From Paenibacillus humicus NBRC 102415 (GTDB lineage Bacteria; Bacillota; Bacilli; Paenibacillales; Paenibacillaceae), in the NCBI RefSeq assembly GCF_004000905.1, contig NZ_BIMD01000010.1:60237-124236 (forward strand): DNA of 64,000 nt, written 5' to 3'. Both the position numbers and the translations under genes were made by a program. The notes beneath the pieces were generated by a model. That model searched no databases. It had not been told where the DNA came from and saw nothing but the letters and a program-made list of their open reading frames with translations. Of this stretch, positions 33,030 through 41,359 are shown in pieces. Position 1 is the stretch's first letter; every line of letters starts with the position of its first letter.

Positions 33030-34649
33030 ATGGAACATTTATCCCACAAGCGGAAGCTATCCATCATGATCGCTGTCATGGCGGCCATGTTCTTCGCCGC
33101 CATCAACCAGACCATCACCAGTACAGCGATGCCGAGAATCATCTCCATCCTGGACGGAATGGACTACTACACCTGGACGATCAACATCTACCTGCTGACG
33201 TCCACCATCGCTACGATTCTCGTCGGCAAGCTGTCCGATATGTTCGGCCGCAAGCCGTTCATCCTGATCGGCATCCTGCTGTTCATCATCGGGGCGTTCC
33301 TGACGGGCACCTCGAGCGATGTGTTCCAGTTCATCATTTACCGCGGTATCCAGGGCATCGGCGCCGGCATCATCCAGTCCACCGCCTTCATGGCGGTAGG
33401 CGACCTGTTCCCTCCGCGGGAGCGGAGCAAATGGATGGGTCTGATGACAGCCGTATTCGGCTTCTCCAGCGTCATCGGCCCGACGCTCGGCGGCTATCTC
33501 GTCGATCATATGGATTGGCACTGGCTGTTCTGGATCTTCCTGCCGCTCGGCATCGTGGCCTTCGTCATGATCCTGATGCTGTTCCCGAAAGTGGAGCGGA
33601 AGCCGGGGGAGAAGGTCGACTACCTCGGTTCCCTGTTCATGACGACGACCATCGTGCCGCTGCTGCTCGCCTTCTCCTGGGCTGGCACGAAGTACGACTG
33701 GGGCTCGCCTGAAATTCTCAGCCTGATCGGAGGAGCCATCCTGTCGGGGGTTATCTTCGTCTTCATCGAACGGTATGCCAAAAACCCGATCCTGCCGCTC
33801 CATCTGTTCAAGAACGGCGTTGTGACCGTATCGAACATCATCGGCTTCTTCATGAACTTCGGCCTGATGGGTGCGATGATCTACCTGAGCTTCTTCGTCC
33901 AGGGCGTGCTCGGCATTTCCGCCACCTACGCCGGTTATGTCACGATGCCGATGTCGATCTTCATGGTCGTCACCAGCGCCCTGATCGGCCAGCGCATCTC
34001 CAAGAGCGGCAAGTACAAGCGCTACGCGCTGATCGGCGTGCCGATCATGATCCTCGGCATGGGCATCATGATCATCATGAACAGCGTCTGGATGGCCGTG
34101 CTCAGCATGTGCATCTTCGGCGTCGGCCTCGGAATGGGCATGCCGGTATTCTCGCTGGCGACGCAGAACGCCGTATCCCACAAGGAGCTTGGCGTCGCTA
34201 CGGCCTCCTCGCAGCTGTTCCGGAACCTGGGCGGCACGATCGGCATCGCGGTCATGGGAACGGTCATGTCCAACAACCTGGCCCGCCATCTGAAGCAGGC
34301 GCTGACATCCGCGGATGCGCCGGATCTCAGCAAGCTGGATCCGGAGGTCGCCAAGAAGATGGTCGAGTTCGCGAATCCGCAGACGCTCATGAACAGGCCG
34401 CTGATCGAAGCGACCGAAAAGAGCCTTCCGGAAGAGGCGCGGGTCATCTTCGTCCAGATGATCGACCGTATCCGCGATGCGCTCGGCGACACGCTGTCGC
34501 TCGTGTTCGCGACCGGCACAGGCGTGCTCTGCATCTCGCTGGTGCTGGTGTTCTTCCTGAAGGAGCTTCCGCTGCGGACGACGAACCAGGCGCAGGACGC
34601 CGTGGTCGCGGCCGAAGCCGGCTCGAAGCCGGAGCCCGGCACGAATTGA
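33030..34649 (+). CDS. MFS drug exporter, DHA2 (EmrB/QacA) family
   Basis: A 539-residue, 14-helix exporter. Visible motifs are AAINQTITSTAMPRI in helix 1, GKLSDMFGRKP in loop 2-3 and YRGIQGIGAGIIQS, with a further FGFSSVIGPTLGGYLVDH. A hydrophilic loop of about 80 residues precedes the last helix (near 410-490). It is the second DHA2 exporter in the window and is under the MarR regulator just upstream. It ends shortly before the NRPS locus and could be unrelated to it. Substrate unknown. Confidence 0.9.
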   Translation: MEHLSHKRKLSIMIAVMAAMFFAAINQTITSTAMPRIISILDGMDYYTWTINIYLLTSTIATILVGKLSDMFGRKPFILIGILLFIIGAFLTGTSSDVFQFIIYRGIQGIGAGIIQSTAFMAVGDLFPPRERSKWMGLMTAVFGFSSVIGPTLGGYLVDHMDWHWLFWIFLPLGIVAFVMILMLFPKVERKPGEKVDYLGSLFMTTTIVPLLLAFSWAGTKYDWGSPEILSLIGGAILSGVIFVFIERYAKNPILPLHLFKNGVVTVSNIIGFFMNFGLMGAMIYLSFFVQGVLGISATYAGYVTMPMSIFMVVTSALIGQRISKSGKYKRYALIGVPIMILGMGIMIIMNSVWMAVLSMCIFGVGLGMGMPVFSLATQNAVSHKELGVATASSQLFRNLGGTIGIAVMGTVMSNNLARHLKQALTSADAPDLSKLDPEVAKKMVEFANPQTLMNRPLIEATEKSLPEEARVIFVQMIDRIRDALGDTLSLVFATGTGVLCISLVLVFFLKELPLRTTNQAQDAVVAAEAGSKPEPGTN

Positions 34650-34665
34650 TTGTTCTGAACATCAT

Positions 34666-34696
34666 CCCCGCGGAATTTCTTCCGCGGGGATTTTTT
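34666..34696 (+). terminator. Terminator after the MarR-linked exporter
   Basis: CCCCGCGGAA/TTCCGCGGGG stem, four-base loop, six T. Confidence 0.92.
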
Positions 34697-34708
34697 GTTG
34701 TCGCGACC

Positions 34709-34747
34709 AAAAAAAGGGGAGCCCCGCCGCAGGGGCTTCCCTTTTTT
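34709..34747. terminator. Bidirectional terminator, 3' of the Sfp gene
   Basis: A-run, AGCCCC/GGGGCT stem extended by AGGG/CCCT, and T-run; on the minus strand it ends the phosphopantetheinyl transferase gene. Confidence 0.8.
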
Positions 34748-34772
34748 GGATGCGCAGCCATCCGGCATAGCC

Positions 34773-35465
34773 TCACCGGCCCAGCCGCTCCTCCAGCTCC
34801 GCAAAGTAAACGACATCAACCTGGCCGGCGAAGTCAGGAACGCCGGAGCAGACCGACAGCTTGTAGGCGGGATCGAGCTCGTACTGGCGGAAATGAGCCG
34901 CCATGGGCAGAGCCGAGTCGACGGAGATGGAACGGTCCGTTCCCATCCGCATGGCGAACGAATCCAGCGGCAGCGACAGGCCTTTGCCCACGAATTTGAC
35001 ATAGCTTTCCTTGAGCGTCCACAGGTCGTAGAAAAGCGCCAGCCTCTCGTCGGGCGGACAAGACTGCAGGTAGCCGACTTCCGCAGGTGCGAAAAACGAC
35101 CCGACGATCTCCATGGCGGCAGGAAGGATCTCCTCGACATCGATGCCGACCTCGGCCCGCTGCGAGAAGGCGCCTACGGCCCATTTCCCCGCGTGGGAGA
35201 CGTTGAACGCCCAGCTCCCGCCGCTGCGCAGGAATGGCTTGCCGTATTCGCTGCAGGCGAACTCGATCTCCTCAGCGGCAAGGCCGCACTTGTCCATGAG
35301 CACCGTCCGCGCCAGGAGGTCGGCCGCCAGCGAACGGAGCGCGTCCTCCTGCCGATGATAGCGGAGAATCCGCTTCCGTTTTTCCGGTCCGGCCAAGGCC
35401 GCAAGCTCCTCCAGCCGGCTGCTTTCCATGCCGGAAGGAATCTCGACTGCATAAATCTCCACCAT
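34773..35465 (-). CDS. sfp: 4'-phosphopantetheinyl transferase, Sfp type
   Basis: The 230-residue enzyme transfers phosphopantetheine from CoA to the Ser of carrier domains and is required to activate NRPSs. Signatures are WAFNVSHAGKWAVGAF (near 85-100), VGIDVEEI with the Mg-binding Asp and Glu (near 106-113) and FYDLWTLKESYVKFVGKGL (near 145-163). The gene is divergent from the NRPS operon, 286 bases away, so it is very likely the dedicated activator of NRPS1-3. The start is an ATG at 35465 after a GAGGAT site. Confidence 0.94.
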   Translation of the reverse strand: MVEIYAVEIPSGMESSRLEELAALAGPEKRKRILRYHRQEDALRSLAADLLARTVLMDKCGLAAEEIEFACSEYGKPFLRSGGSWAFNVSHAGKWAVGAFSQRAEVGIDVEEILPAAMEIVGSFFAPAEVGYLQSCPPDERLALFYDLWTLKESYVKFVGKGLSLPLDSFAMRMGTDRSISVDSALPMAAHFRQYELDPAYKLSVCSGVPDFAGQVDVVYFAELEERLGR

Positions 35466-35751
35466 GGCAACAGATCCTCGCTTCCGTTTCCATTTACGAA
35501 ATCTTCTCTCTTCCGACGACTACTTCGACGCGCCCTCTATCGAATCCTGTCGTCTGGCATGGCGCAAGATCTCACAACGCCGAAGCAGGGCGGAAAACCC
35601 GCCGCAAGCCCCCCCGTTTCGACGCGGGTAATAGAGGAAAAGCCGCGTCCTTCCTACATTTCTTGTCGAATCCTCCCGTTAAAAATCACTATTCGAATCC
35701 GAAAAATGAGCTATAATGAAAAAGATCAAAATTTGGAGGGGTGATACATTT
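35466..35751. promoter_or_regulatory. Divergent promoter region of the NRPS locus
   Basis: TATAAT at 35712-35717 is a likely -10 for the NRPS operon, with only a weak -35 (CTATTC/TATTCG near 35689-35694). The octamer TCGAATCC occurs at 35540, 35666 and 35693 and may mark a regulator site. No gene is present. Confidence 0.45.
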
Positions 35752-36492
35752 ATGTCACAAAATACTAGATCTGACATCCGTCTTTTCTGCTTTCCATTCG
35801 CGGGGGCGGGGGCCAGCTTCTACAACGGCTGGAACGAGCTGCTGGGCGGTTCCGCCGAGGTCGTTCCCATCCAGCTGCCGGGAAGGGAGCGCCAGATCGC
35901 CGAGGAGCCTTACCGCCGCATTCAGGACGCGGCCGACGATTTCGCCGAGATGATCGAGGCGCAGGGCGACGGCAGGCCGGCGGCGCTGTTCGGCCACTGC
36001 TTCCTCGGCGCGACGCTGGCCTTCGAGGTCGCAAGCCGGCTGGAAACGGGCGGAAAGGTGCCGGTGCTCCGGCTGTTCGTCAGCGCGGCCTCGTCTCCCG
36101 GCGGCAGGCGGAGCTATTCCATGTCGTCCTATGACGACGACCGGTTCCTGGAGGAGGTCGGCAAGCTGACCGGCTATACGCATCACGCTTTTTCCATTCC
36201 GGATCTGAGGGAGCTGCTGATGCCGGCGCTTCGGGCCGACTTCGAGATGGACGAGACCTATGCGGCCGTGCCGGGTCGCATGCTGAAGGCGCCGATTACG
36301 GCTCTGTATGCCGCCGGAGATTCGTTCGTGTCCAAGGAAGCGGCGGAGCGGTGGGAAGACTTCACGACGGGCGGCTTCAAGCTGGTCGAGGTGCAGGGCG
36401 AGCATATGTACATCACCGGCACGCCGGAGCAGGCGGCGGGCGTCATGGCTTCCGAGCTGGCCGACAAGGAGGGCGCGCATCCACATGTCTAG
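35752..36492 (+). CDS. Type II thioesterase with a Cys nucleophile
   Basis: A 246-residue alpha/beta-hydrolase of the SrfAD/GrsT group, which clears mis-primed carrier domains in NRPS systems. FCFPFAGAGASFYNGW (13-28) and LPGRERQIAEE are standard. The nucleophile elbow is GHCFLGATLAFE: Cys83 replaces the usual Ser and one extra residue precedes the second Gly compared with GHSMGA. The Asp (YAAGDSFV) and His (GEHMYIT) of the triad remain. ATG 35752 follows GGAGGGG. It is the first gene of the NRPS operon and overlaps the SDR gene by eight bases. It may be an acyltransferase or cyclase instead of a hydrolase. Confidence 0.85.
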   Translation: MSQNTRSDIRLFCFPFAGAGASFYNGWNELLGGSAEVVPIQLPGRERQIAEEPYRRIQDAADDFAEMIEAQGDGRPAALFGHCFLGATLAFEVASRLETGGKVPVLRLFVSAASSPGGRRSYSMSSYDDDRFLEEVGKLTGYTHHAFSIPDLRELLMPALRADFEMDETYAAVPGRMLKAPITALYAAGDSFVSKEAAERWEDFTTGGFKLVEVQGEHMYITGTPEQAAGVMASELADKEGAHPHV

Positions 36493-37312
36493 GCTCAAGG
36501 ACAAGGTCATACTCATTACCGGAGCCGGCCGCGGCATCGGCAGAGCCTGCGCGATTCTGGCCGCCGAGGAGGGCGCCGATCTCGTCCTCACGGACATCGG
36601 CGTCCCCATCGATTCCGTGCCGTATCCGCTGTCCTCGTCCGACCAGCTCGAAACGACCGCCCGCAGCTGCCGCGAGGCCGGAGCGAGCGTAGTGGCGCGC
36701 CTCGCGGATCTGTGCGAGATGGACGAGGTGCGGGAGCTCGTGGAGGAGGCGGTCGACCGGTTCGGCCGCATCGATGCGGTCGTCAACAACGCCGGCATTG
36801 GAGCTCCCGCCGGCAAGGCGGCTCATCTGTACGAGAGCGAGGAATGGGACATCCTGCTGAACGTCAATCTGTCGGGTCCATGGAGGGTCATCAAGGCGGC
36901 CGCTCCGATCATGCTGGAGCAGGGACACGGGAGCATCATCAATATCGCGTCGACCGCGGGACTGCTCGGCTACAAGCATTTTGCCGGCTATGTCGCCTCG
37001 AAGCACGGCCTGGTTGGATTGACCAAGTCGGCTGCGCTGGACTACGCCCCCCGGAACATCCGGGTCAACGCCATCTGCCCGGGGCCGGTGTACGACGACG
37101 AGCGATTGGACGGGCATATGACCAAGGTCGTGGCGGACTCGCTCGGCATCCGGCTGGGCGACCAGGAGGCGATCGATCTGGAATCCGTCGCGCTCAACAC
37201 CGTCGTCTCGCCGAGGGATGTGGCCGAAGCCATGGTCTGGCTGGCAAGCGACGGGTCGCAGAGGGTCACGGGAACGACGGTAGCCGTAGATGCCGGATAT
37301 TCGGCCAAATAG
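36485..37312 (+). CDS. SDR oxidoreductase resembling mycofactocin-type enzymes
   Basis: A 275-residue short-chain dehydrogenase. The NAD(P) site is GAGRGIGRA (14-22), NNAGIGAP gives the central motif, and the catalytic Ser, Tyr and Lys lie in IASTAGLLGYKHFAGYVASKHG. After strand beta-2 there is an insertion (DIGVPIDSVPYPLSSSDQLETTARSCREAG) which in my memory is characteristic of the SDR subgroup with non-exchangeable NAD used with mycofactocin-like carriers. In this locus it may oxidise a Ser or Thr hydroxyl of the peptide. It overlaps the thioesterase and sits 15 bases before NRPS1. Confidence 0.88.
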   Translation: MSRLKDKVILITGAGRGIGRACAILAAEEGADLVLTDIGVPIDSVPYPLSSSDQLETTARSCREAGASVVARLADLCEMDEVRELVEEAVDRFGRIDAVVNNAGIGAPAGKAAHLYESEEWDILLNVNLSGPWRVIKAAAPIMLEQGHGSIINIASTAGLLGYKHFAGYVASKHGLVGLTKSAALDYAPRNIRVNAICPGPVYDDERLDGHMTKVVADSLGIRLGDQEAIDLESVALNTVVSPRDVAEAMVWLASDGSQRVTGTTVAVDAGYSAK

Positions 37313-37327
37313 ACAGGGGGAATCATA

Positions 37328-40087
37328 ATGAACGCCACACGGATGGCACCGGCTGCGGAGCTTGACCGCGCAGCCGCAACCCAAGTATGGATCATCCGGC
37401 TGGACGATCCGGCCGCGGTCGCCCGCAGCGAGCGATTGCTGCTGAAGGACGCCGGTCCGGACTTCCGCGCCGCCGCCCGAGGCTGGGTGGAGCATGCCTG
37501 CTCCCGGGAGGAGCGGGAGGAGAGGCTCCGCAGAGAATCGCGGCGCCCGATCGGCAGGAGCGCCAAGATGAGAATCGTGCTCGTCACATGCGGAGAAGGG
37601 GAGGCCGACTTGATCGTCGCGGCCGACCGGGAGTCGGTGCCGGCGGAGCGGCTGCTCGCGGCGGGCCGCTATCTCGCCGGAGAGAGCGAGGACTACTCGC
37701 CGGGCGATACTGGAGGCATCCGGCTGGATGCCGGTCGGCAGCCGTCCTGGGGACTGCCGGGCTGGGACCGCGCGGGGGCATATCCCGACTCGCACGGCTG
37801 GATTTTGACGGAACTTGATTCCGCCGCCGAGCCTTCCACTCTCGCCGCGGCCTTGCTGCTGTCGCTGGAGCGGTACGGCACCAAAAATGCCTCCATCTAT
37901 ATGGAGGAAAACGGTCCGGGCTTCCGCAAGGCGGCATCGGGCACTCTCGACGAAGCCGGGCGGGTTCTGCTAGCGGAGGAGAGCTTCGACCGTTCGGCGA
38001 GGTTCGATGCCGGCATCCTCGACGTCGACCTGCCGGATCACGCCGGAGAGTTCATCCCGTGCCTCGCTCCGCCGCTGCCGGTCACCCTCAGCGCCGTCCG
38101 GTCCCAAGGCGTCCTGCGCTCCATCCGCATCGCAGCCAGCGAGAGCGTCGTCCATCCGGCCGTCCTGGCCCAATTCGCCGAGGTCTACCGGTTTTGCCTG
38201 GAGCGGCTGCTCGCCGGAGCCGAGCCCCCGGAGGGCGGCTGGCGGAGCCTGCCGCTGCCGCCGCAGCCGTCTCCATCCCCGGTCCCGGTCCTGCGGCAAC
38301 GCCGGGGGCAGCCGGGAGAGCTGCTGGCCCGAATCCGTTCCGTCGCCGCCGCCTGGCCGCACCGTCCGGCCGTATCCGACCAAGAAGGAGGGATCACGTA
38401 CACCGATCTGGATCGCCGAAGCGATCTCATGGCCCGAAGGCTCATCTCATACGGAGTAAAGGAGGGAACTAAAGTCATCGTATCGCTCGACCAGACGGCA
38501 GAGCTGGTCGTCATCCTCGTCGCGGTCGTCAAGGCGGGCGGGACCTATATTCCGGTCGATCCCGGCTATCCGGCCGAGCGGATCCGCTTTGTCATCGAGG
38601 ATTCCGAGGCCGAGCTCATCGTCACGCGCTCGGAGGAAATCCTCTCGGAGCGGCCTGTCCGGCGGGTGTCTCCGGAGGAGCTGGCTTCCGCCGCGGCGGA
38701 GGAGCTGGAGGGCGCAGCCTTGCCCGCCGAGGCGCCGAAGGAAGCTTACGTCATCTACACATCCGGGACTTCCGGCCAGCCCAAAGGGGTGCTCGTGCCC
38801 TCGGCGAACATCGTCTCGCTGATCGAGGCCACCGAAGGCGAGTTCAAGCTGAGCGAGAAGGATGTCTGGACGATGTTCCATTCCGCCTCCTTCGATTTCT
38901 CGGTCTGGGAAATGTGGGGATGCCTGCTCACCGGCGGCCATCTCATCGTCGTTCCGCGGCCGCTCGCGAAGTCTCCGTACGAGTTCTGCGACCTGCTGGC
39001 GGCCAAGGGCGTCACCGTGCTGAACCAGACGCCGTCGGCCTTCTATGCGCTCGTCCAGGCGGACGGCGAGCAGAAGCAGGCGAGGCTGGCTTCCGTCCGG
39101 CTCGTCGTGTTCGGCGGCGAGGCGCTGGATTCCCGCAAGCTGTCGGCTTGGCAGGAGCGCTATCCCGCCGGCCGCTGCCGGCTGGTGAACATGTACGGCA
39201 TCACCGAAACGACCGTCCATGTCACCTGGCGGACGGTTCTCCAGAAGGACCCCGGCTTCCTGTCCCGGTCGGTCGGAGTACCGCTGAAGGGATGGGAGAT
39301 CTCCATCCGTGAGCCGGGCGGCTTGCCGTGCCGGTACGGCATGGAAGGCGAGATCTGGGTCGGAGGCGCAGGCGTCTCCAGCGGCTACCTGAACCGGGAA
39401 GAGCTGACGCGTCAGCGGTTCGTCACGGACGAGAACGGCCGGCGCTGGTACCGCAGCGGCGATCACGGCGTGATGCGGCCGGACGGCAGCATCGACTACC
39501 TGGGCCGAATGGACAGCCAGGTCAAGATCCGGGGCTTCCGGATCGAGCTGGACGAGATCCGCGCCGTCATCGAGCAGCTGCCGCAGGTCCGCAACGCGGT
39601 TGTGCTCGTGCATGACGGGGAAGGCGGCGAGGCTTCCCACAAGCAGATTCTGGCTTTCTTCGAGGCGTCCGGGCAGCTCCAGGCCGACCGGATCCGTGCG
39701 GAGCTCAAAGCCAGGCTGCCGGAGTATATGCTGCCGGCCCGGCTGATCCGGGTGGACGGCATTCCGCTCACCATCAACGGCAAGGCGGATCATAAAGCGC
39801 TGCTGGAGGGACTTCTCCAGCCGGAGGAGCGGGAAGCTTCACCGGCAGCGGCCGAGGAGGCCGGCCGCGGCGCGGACGCCTATCTCTCCATTTGGAGCCG
39901 CGTGCTGGGGCATGCCGTCGGTCCCGACGACCTTTTCTTCGAATCCGGAGGCAATTCGCTGCTGGCCGTCGAGCTGCTGTCCGCGCTCAAGAAGGATATC
40001 GATTCCAGTCTGACTTTGCGGGACTTGTATATTCATTCCTCGCCGAGCGCCCTGCACCAATTCATGTCCAAAAAAATACTCGTCTAG
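37328..40087 (+). CDS. NRPS1: degenerate condensation domain - adenylation (Thr) - carrier
   Basis: A 919-residue synthetase. Residues 1-320 look like a condensation domain by framework (RRPIGRSAKMRIVLVT near 72-88) but have AADRESVP where HHxxxDG is expected, so it should not condense. The adenylation domain (about 335-830) has YTSGTSGQPKG (477-487), YRSGDHG and the catalytic Lys819 in NGKAD. Pocket residues read D523, F524, W527, N566, V594, G596, M622, V630, H631, K819, nine of ten identical to the remembered Thr code DFWNIGMVHK. The carrier Ser is Ser877 in ESGGNSLLA. There is no docking domain I can name. Product: Thr tethered as a thioester. Confidence 0.93.
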   Translation: MNATRMAPAAELDRAAATQVWIIRLDDPAAVARSERLLLKDAGPDFRAAARGWVEHACSREEREERLRRESRRPIGRSAKMRIVLVTCGEGEADLIVAADRESVPAERLLAAGRYLAGESEDYSPGDTGGIRLDAGRQPSWGLPGWDRAGAYPDSHGWILTELDSAAEPSTLAAALLLSLERYGTKNASIYMEENGPGFRKAASGTLDEAGRVLLAEESFDRSARFDAGILDVDLPDHAGEFIPCLAPPLPVTLSAVRSQGVLRSIRIAASESVVHPAVLAQFAEVYRFCLERLLAGAEPPEGGWRSLPLPPQPSPSPVPVLRQRRGQPGELLARIRSVAAAWPHRPAVSDQEGGITYTDLDRRSDLMARRLISYGVKEGTKVIVSLDQTAELVVILVAVVKAGGTYIPVDPGYPAERIRFVIEDSEAELIVTRSEEILSERPVRRVSPEELASAAAEELEGAALPAEAPKEAYVIYTSGTSGQPKGVLVPSANIVSLIEATEGEFKLSEKDVWTMFHSASFDFSVWEMWGCLLTGGHLIVVPRPLAKSPYEFCDLLAAKGVTVLNQTPSAFYALVQADGEQKQARLASVRLVVFGGEALDSRKLSAWQERYPAGRCRLVNMYGITETTVHVTWRTVLQKDPGFLSRSVGVPLKGWEISIREPGGLPCRYGMEGEIWVGGAGVSSGYLNREELTRQRFVTDENGRRWYRSGDHGVMRPDGSIDYLGRMDSQVKIRGFRIELDEIRAVIEQLPQVRNAVVLVHDGEGGEASHKQILAFFEASGQLQADRIRAELKARLPEYMLPARLIRVDGIPLTINGKADHKALLEGLLQPEEREASPAAAEEAGRGADAYLSIWSRVLGHAVGPDDLFFESGGNSLLAVELLSALKKDIDSSLTLRDLYIHSSPSALHQFMSKKILV

Positions 40088-40096
40088 GAGGCTGCC

Positions 40097-41359
40097 ATGA
40101 TATCGAATCTGCCGCTTGTAGCGGTGCTGCACGGGGAAGGCTCGGCCTCCCCCTTGACGATAAAAGCCGCCTCCATCGGGATTTGCCGGCTTCTGTTCCT
40201 GCATGAGGGCGCCAGCGGAAGAGAAAGGGCGCAGCTCGGCCTGCTCGCCGGCCACGCGGCCGTCGCGGACCGGTCGAAGCTCTCCGATGACGAGGTGATC
40301 GACCTGCTGCGCCGGGAAGGGGCGGCAGGCCTCGTCACGTTCAGCGAGCTGCAGCTGCCCGCCGCGACCCGCTTCGGAGAGGCTCTGGGGCTGATCGTCC
40401 ATTCCTCGGCTGCGCTCTCCGCGCTGACGGACAAGCACCGGCAGCGGACGCTGCTGTCCCGGGCCGCCGTCCAGTCGGTCCGCCATGCCGCCGTCGACCG
40501 CCGGAACGCGGAGGCGGCGGCCGGGCAAGTCGGGTTTCCCGCCGTGCTCAAGCCGAGGACGGGAGCCGGCAGCAAATGGACCGGGAAGGTGACCTCCCTG
40601 CAAGAGCTGCTGGAGGCGCTGGAGGCCGGACCTGCCGGCTGCGAATATGTGCTGGAGGAATATTTGGAGGGCGATCCGGCCTTCCAGGGACGCTTCTACG
40701 GAGATTATGTCTCCGTAGAATCTCTCCATCGCGGCGGCGAGTCGCGGCAGGTATGCGTGACGGCCAAGCTGCCGCTGACCGAGCATTTCGCCGAGACGGG
40801 CATGTTCGTTCCGCATCCCTTTTCCCGGGAGCTGGAGCGGCGGATCCTCAATCTCGAAGCCGAGGCGATCGCGGCGCTTGGGGTCGCCGACGGCGTTACC
40901 CATACGGAAATCAAGCTGACGGCGGAAGGACCCAAAATCATCGAGGTCAACGGACGTCTGGGCGGTTATGTGCCGGAGATCGTCAAGCGGGCCATGGGCG
41001 CCGATCTCGTCCGCGCGGCTCTGCAGCTGTCGCTCGGGCAGCCTGCCGAATTGGAGCCCGAAGCGCCGGAGGAAATCGTCTATCAGGTGTTTCTGGCAGC
41101 GCCGACCGGAGCGAGCTTCCTCTTCGGCGGCATGGCCGGAATGGAGGAGGCCGAGAGCATGGACGGCGTCCTGCATCTGGAGATTACGAAGGAGACGGGG
41201 CAGACGATCGACTACCGGCTCGGCACTCAAAGCAATATGGGCATCGTGTACGGAGCCGCTCCGGACTATGAGTCGTTCTCGAGCGATATCCGCGCTCTCA
41301 AGTCCGCGCTGGCGCCGATAGCGATCGCAACGGGAGGACGGACAATCGATGCGGGATAA
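40097..41359 (+). CDS. ATP-grasp ligase (L-amino acid ligase-like)
   Basis: A 420-residue ATP-grasp protein of the group that includes BacD and carbamoyl-phosphate synthase-type ligases, which form amide bonds through acyl-phosphates. VGFPAVLKPRTGAGSKWTGKV (near 145-165), YVLEEYLEGDPAF (near 182), and the Mg-binding THTEIKLTAEGPKIIEVNGRLGG (near 272-294) are clear. AGGAGG precedes the ATG, nine bases after NRPS1, and its end overlaps NRPS2 by 11 bases. It may join an amino acid or make a dipeptide that feeds or extends the NRPS product. Substrates cannot be read from sequence. Confidence 0.87.
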   Translation: MISNLPLVAVLHGEGSASPLTIKAASIGICRLLFLHEGASGRERAQLGLLAGHAAVADRSKLSDDEVIDLLRREGAAGLVTFSELQLPAATRFGEALGLIVHSSAALSALTDKHRQRTLLSRAAVQSVRHAAVDRRNAEAAAGQVGFPAVLKPRTGAGSKWTGKVTSLQELLEALEAGPAGCEYVLEEYLEGDPAFQGRFYGDYVSVESLHRGGESRQVCVTAKLPLTEHFAETGMFVPHPFSRELERRILNLEAEAIAALGVADGVTHTEIKLTAEGPKIIEVNGRLGGYVPEIVKRAMGADLVRAALQLSLGQPAELEPEAPEEIVYQVFLAAPTGASFLFGGMAGMEEAESMDGVLHLEITKETGQTIDYRLGTQSNMGIVYGAAPDYESFSSDIRALKSALAPIAIATGGRTIDAG

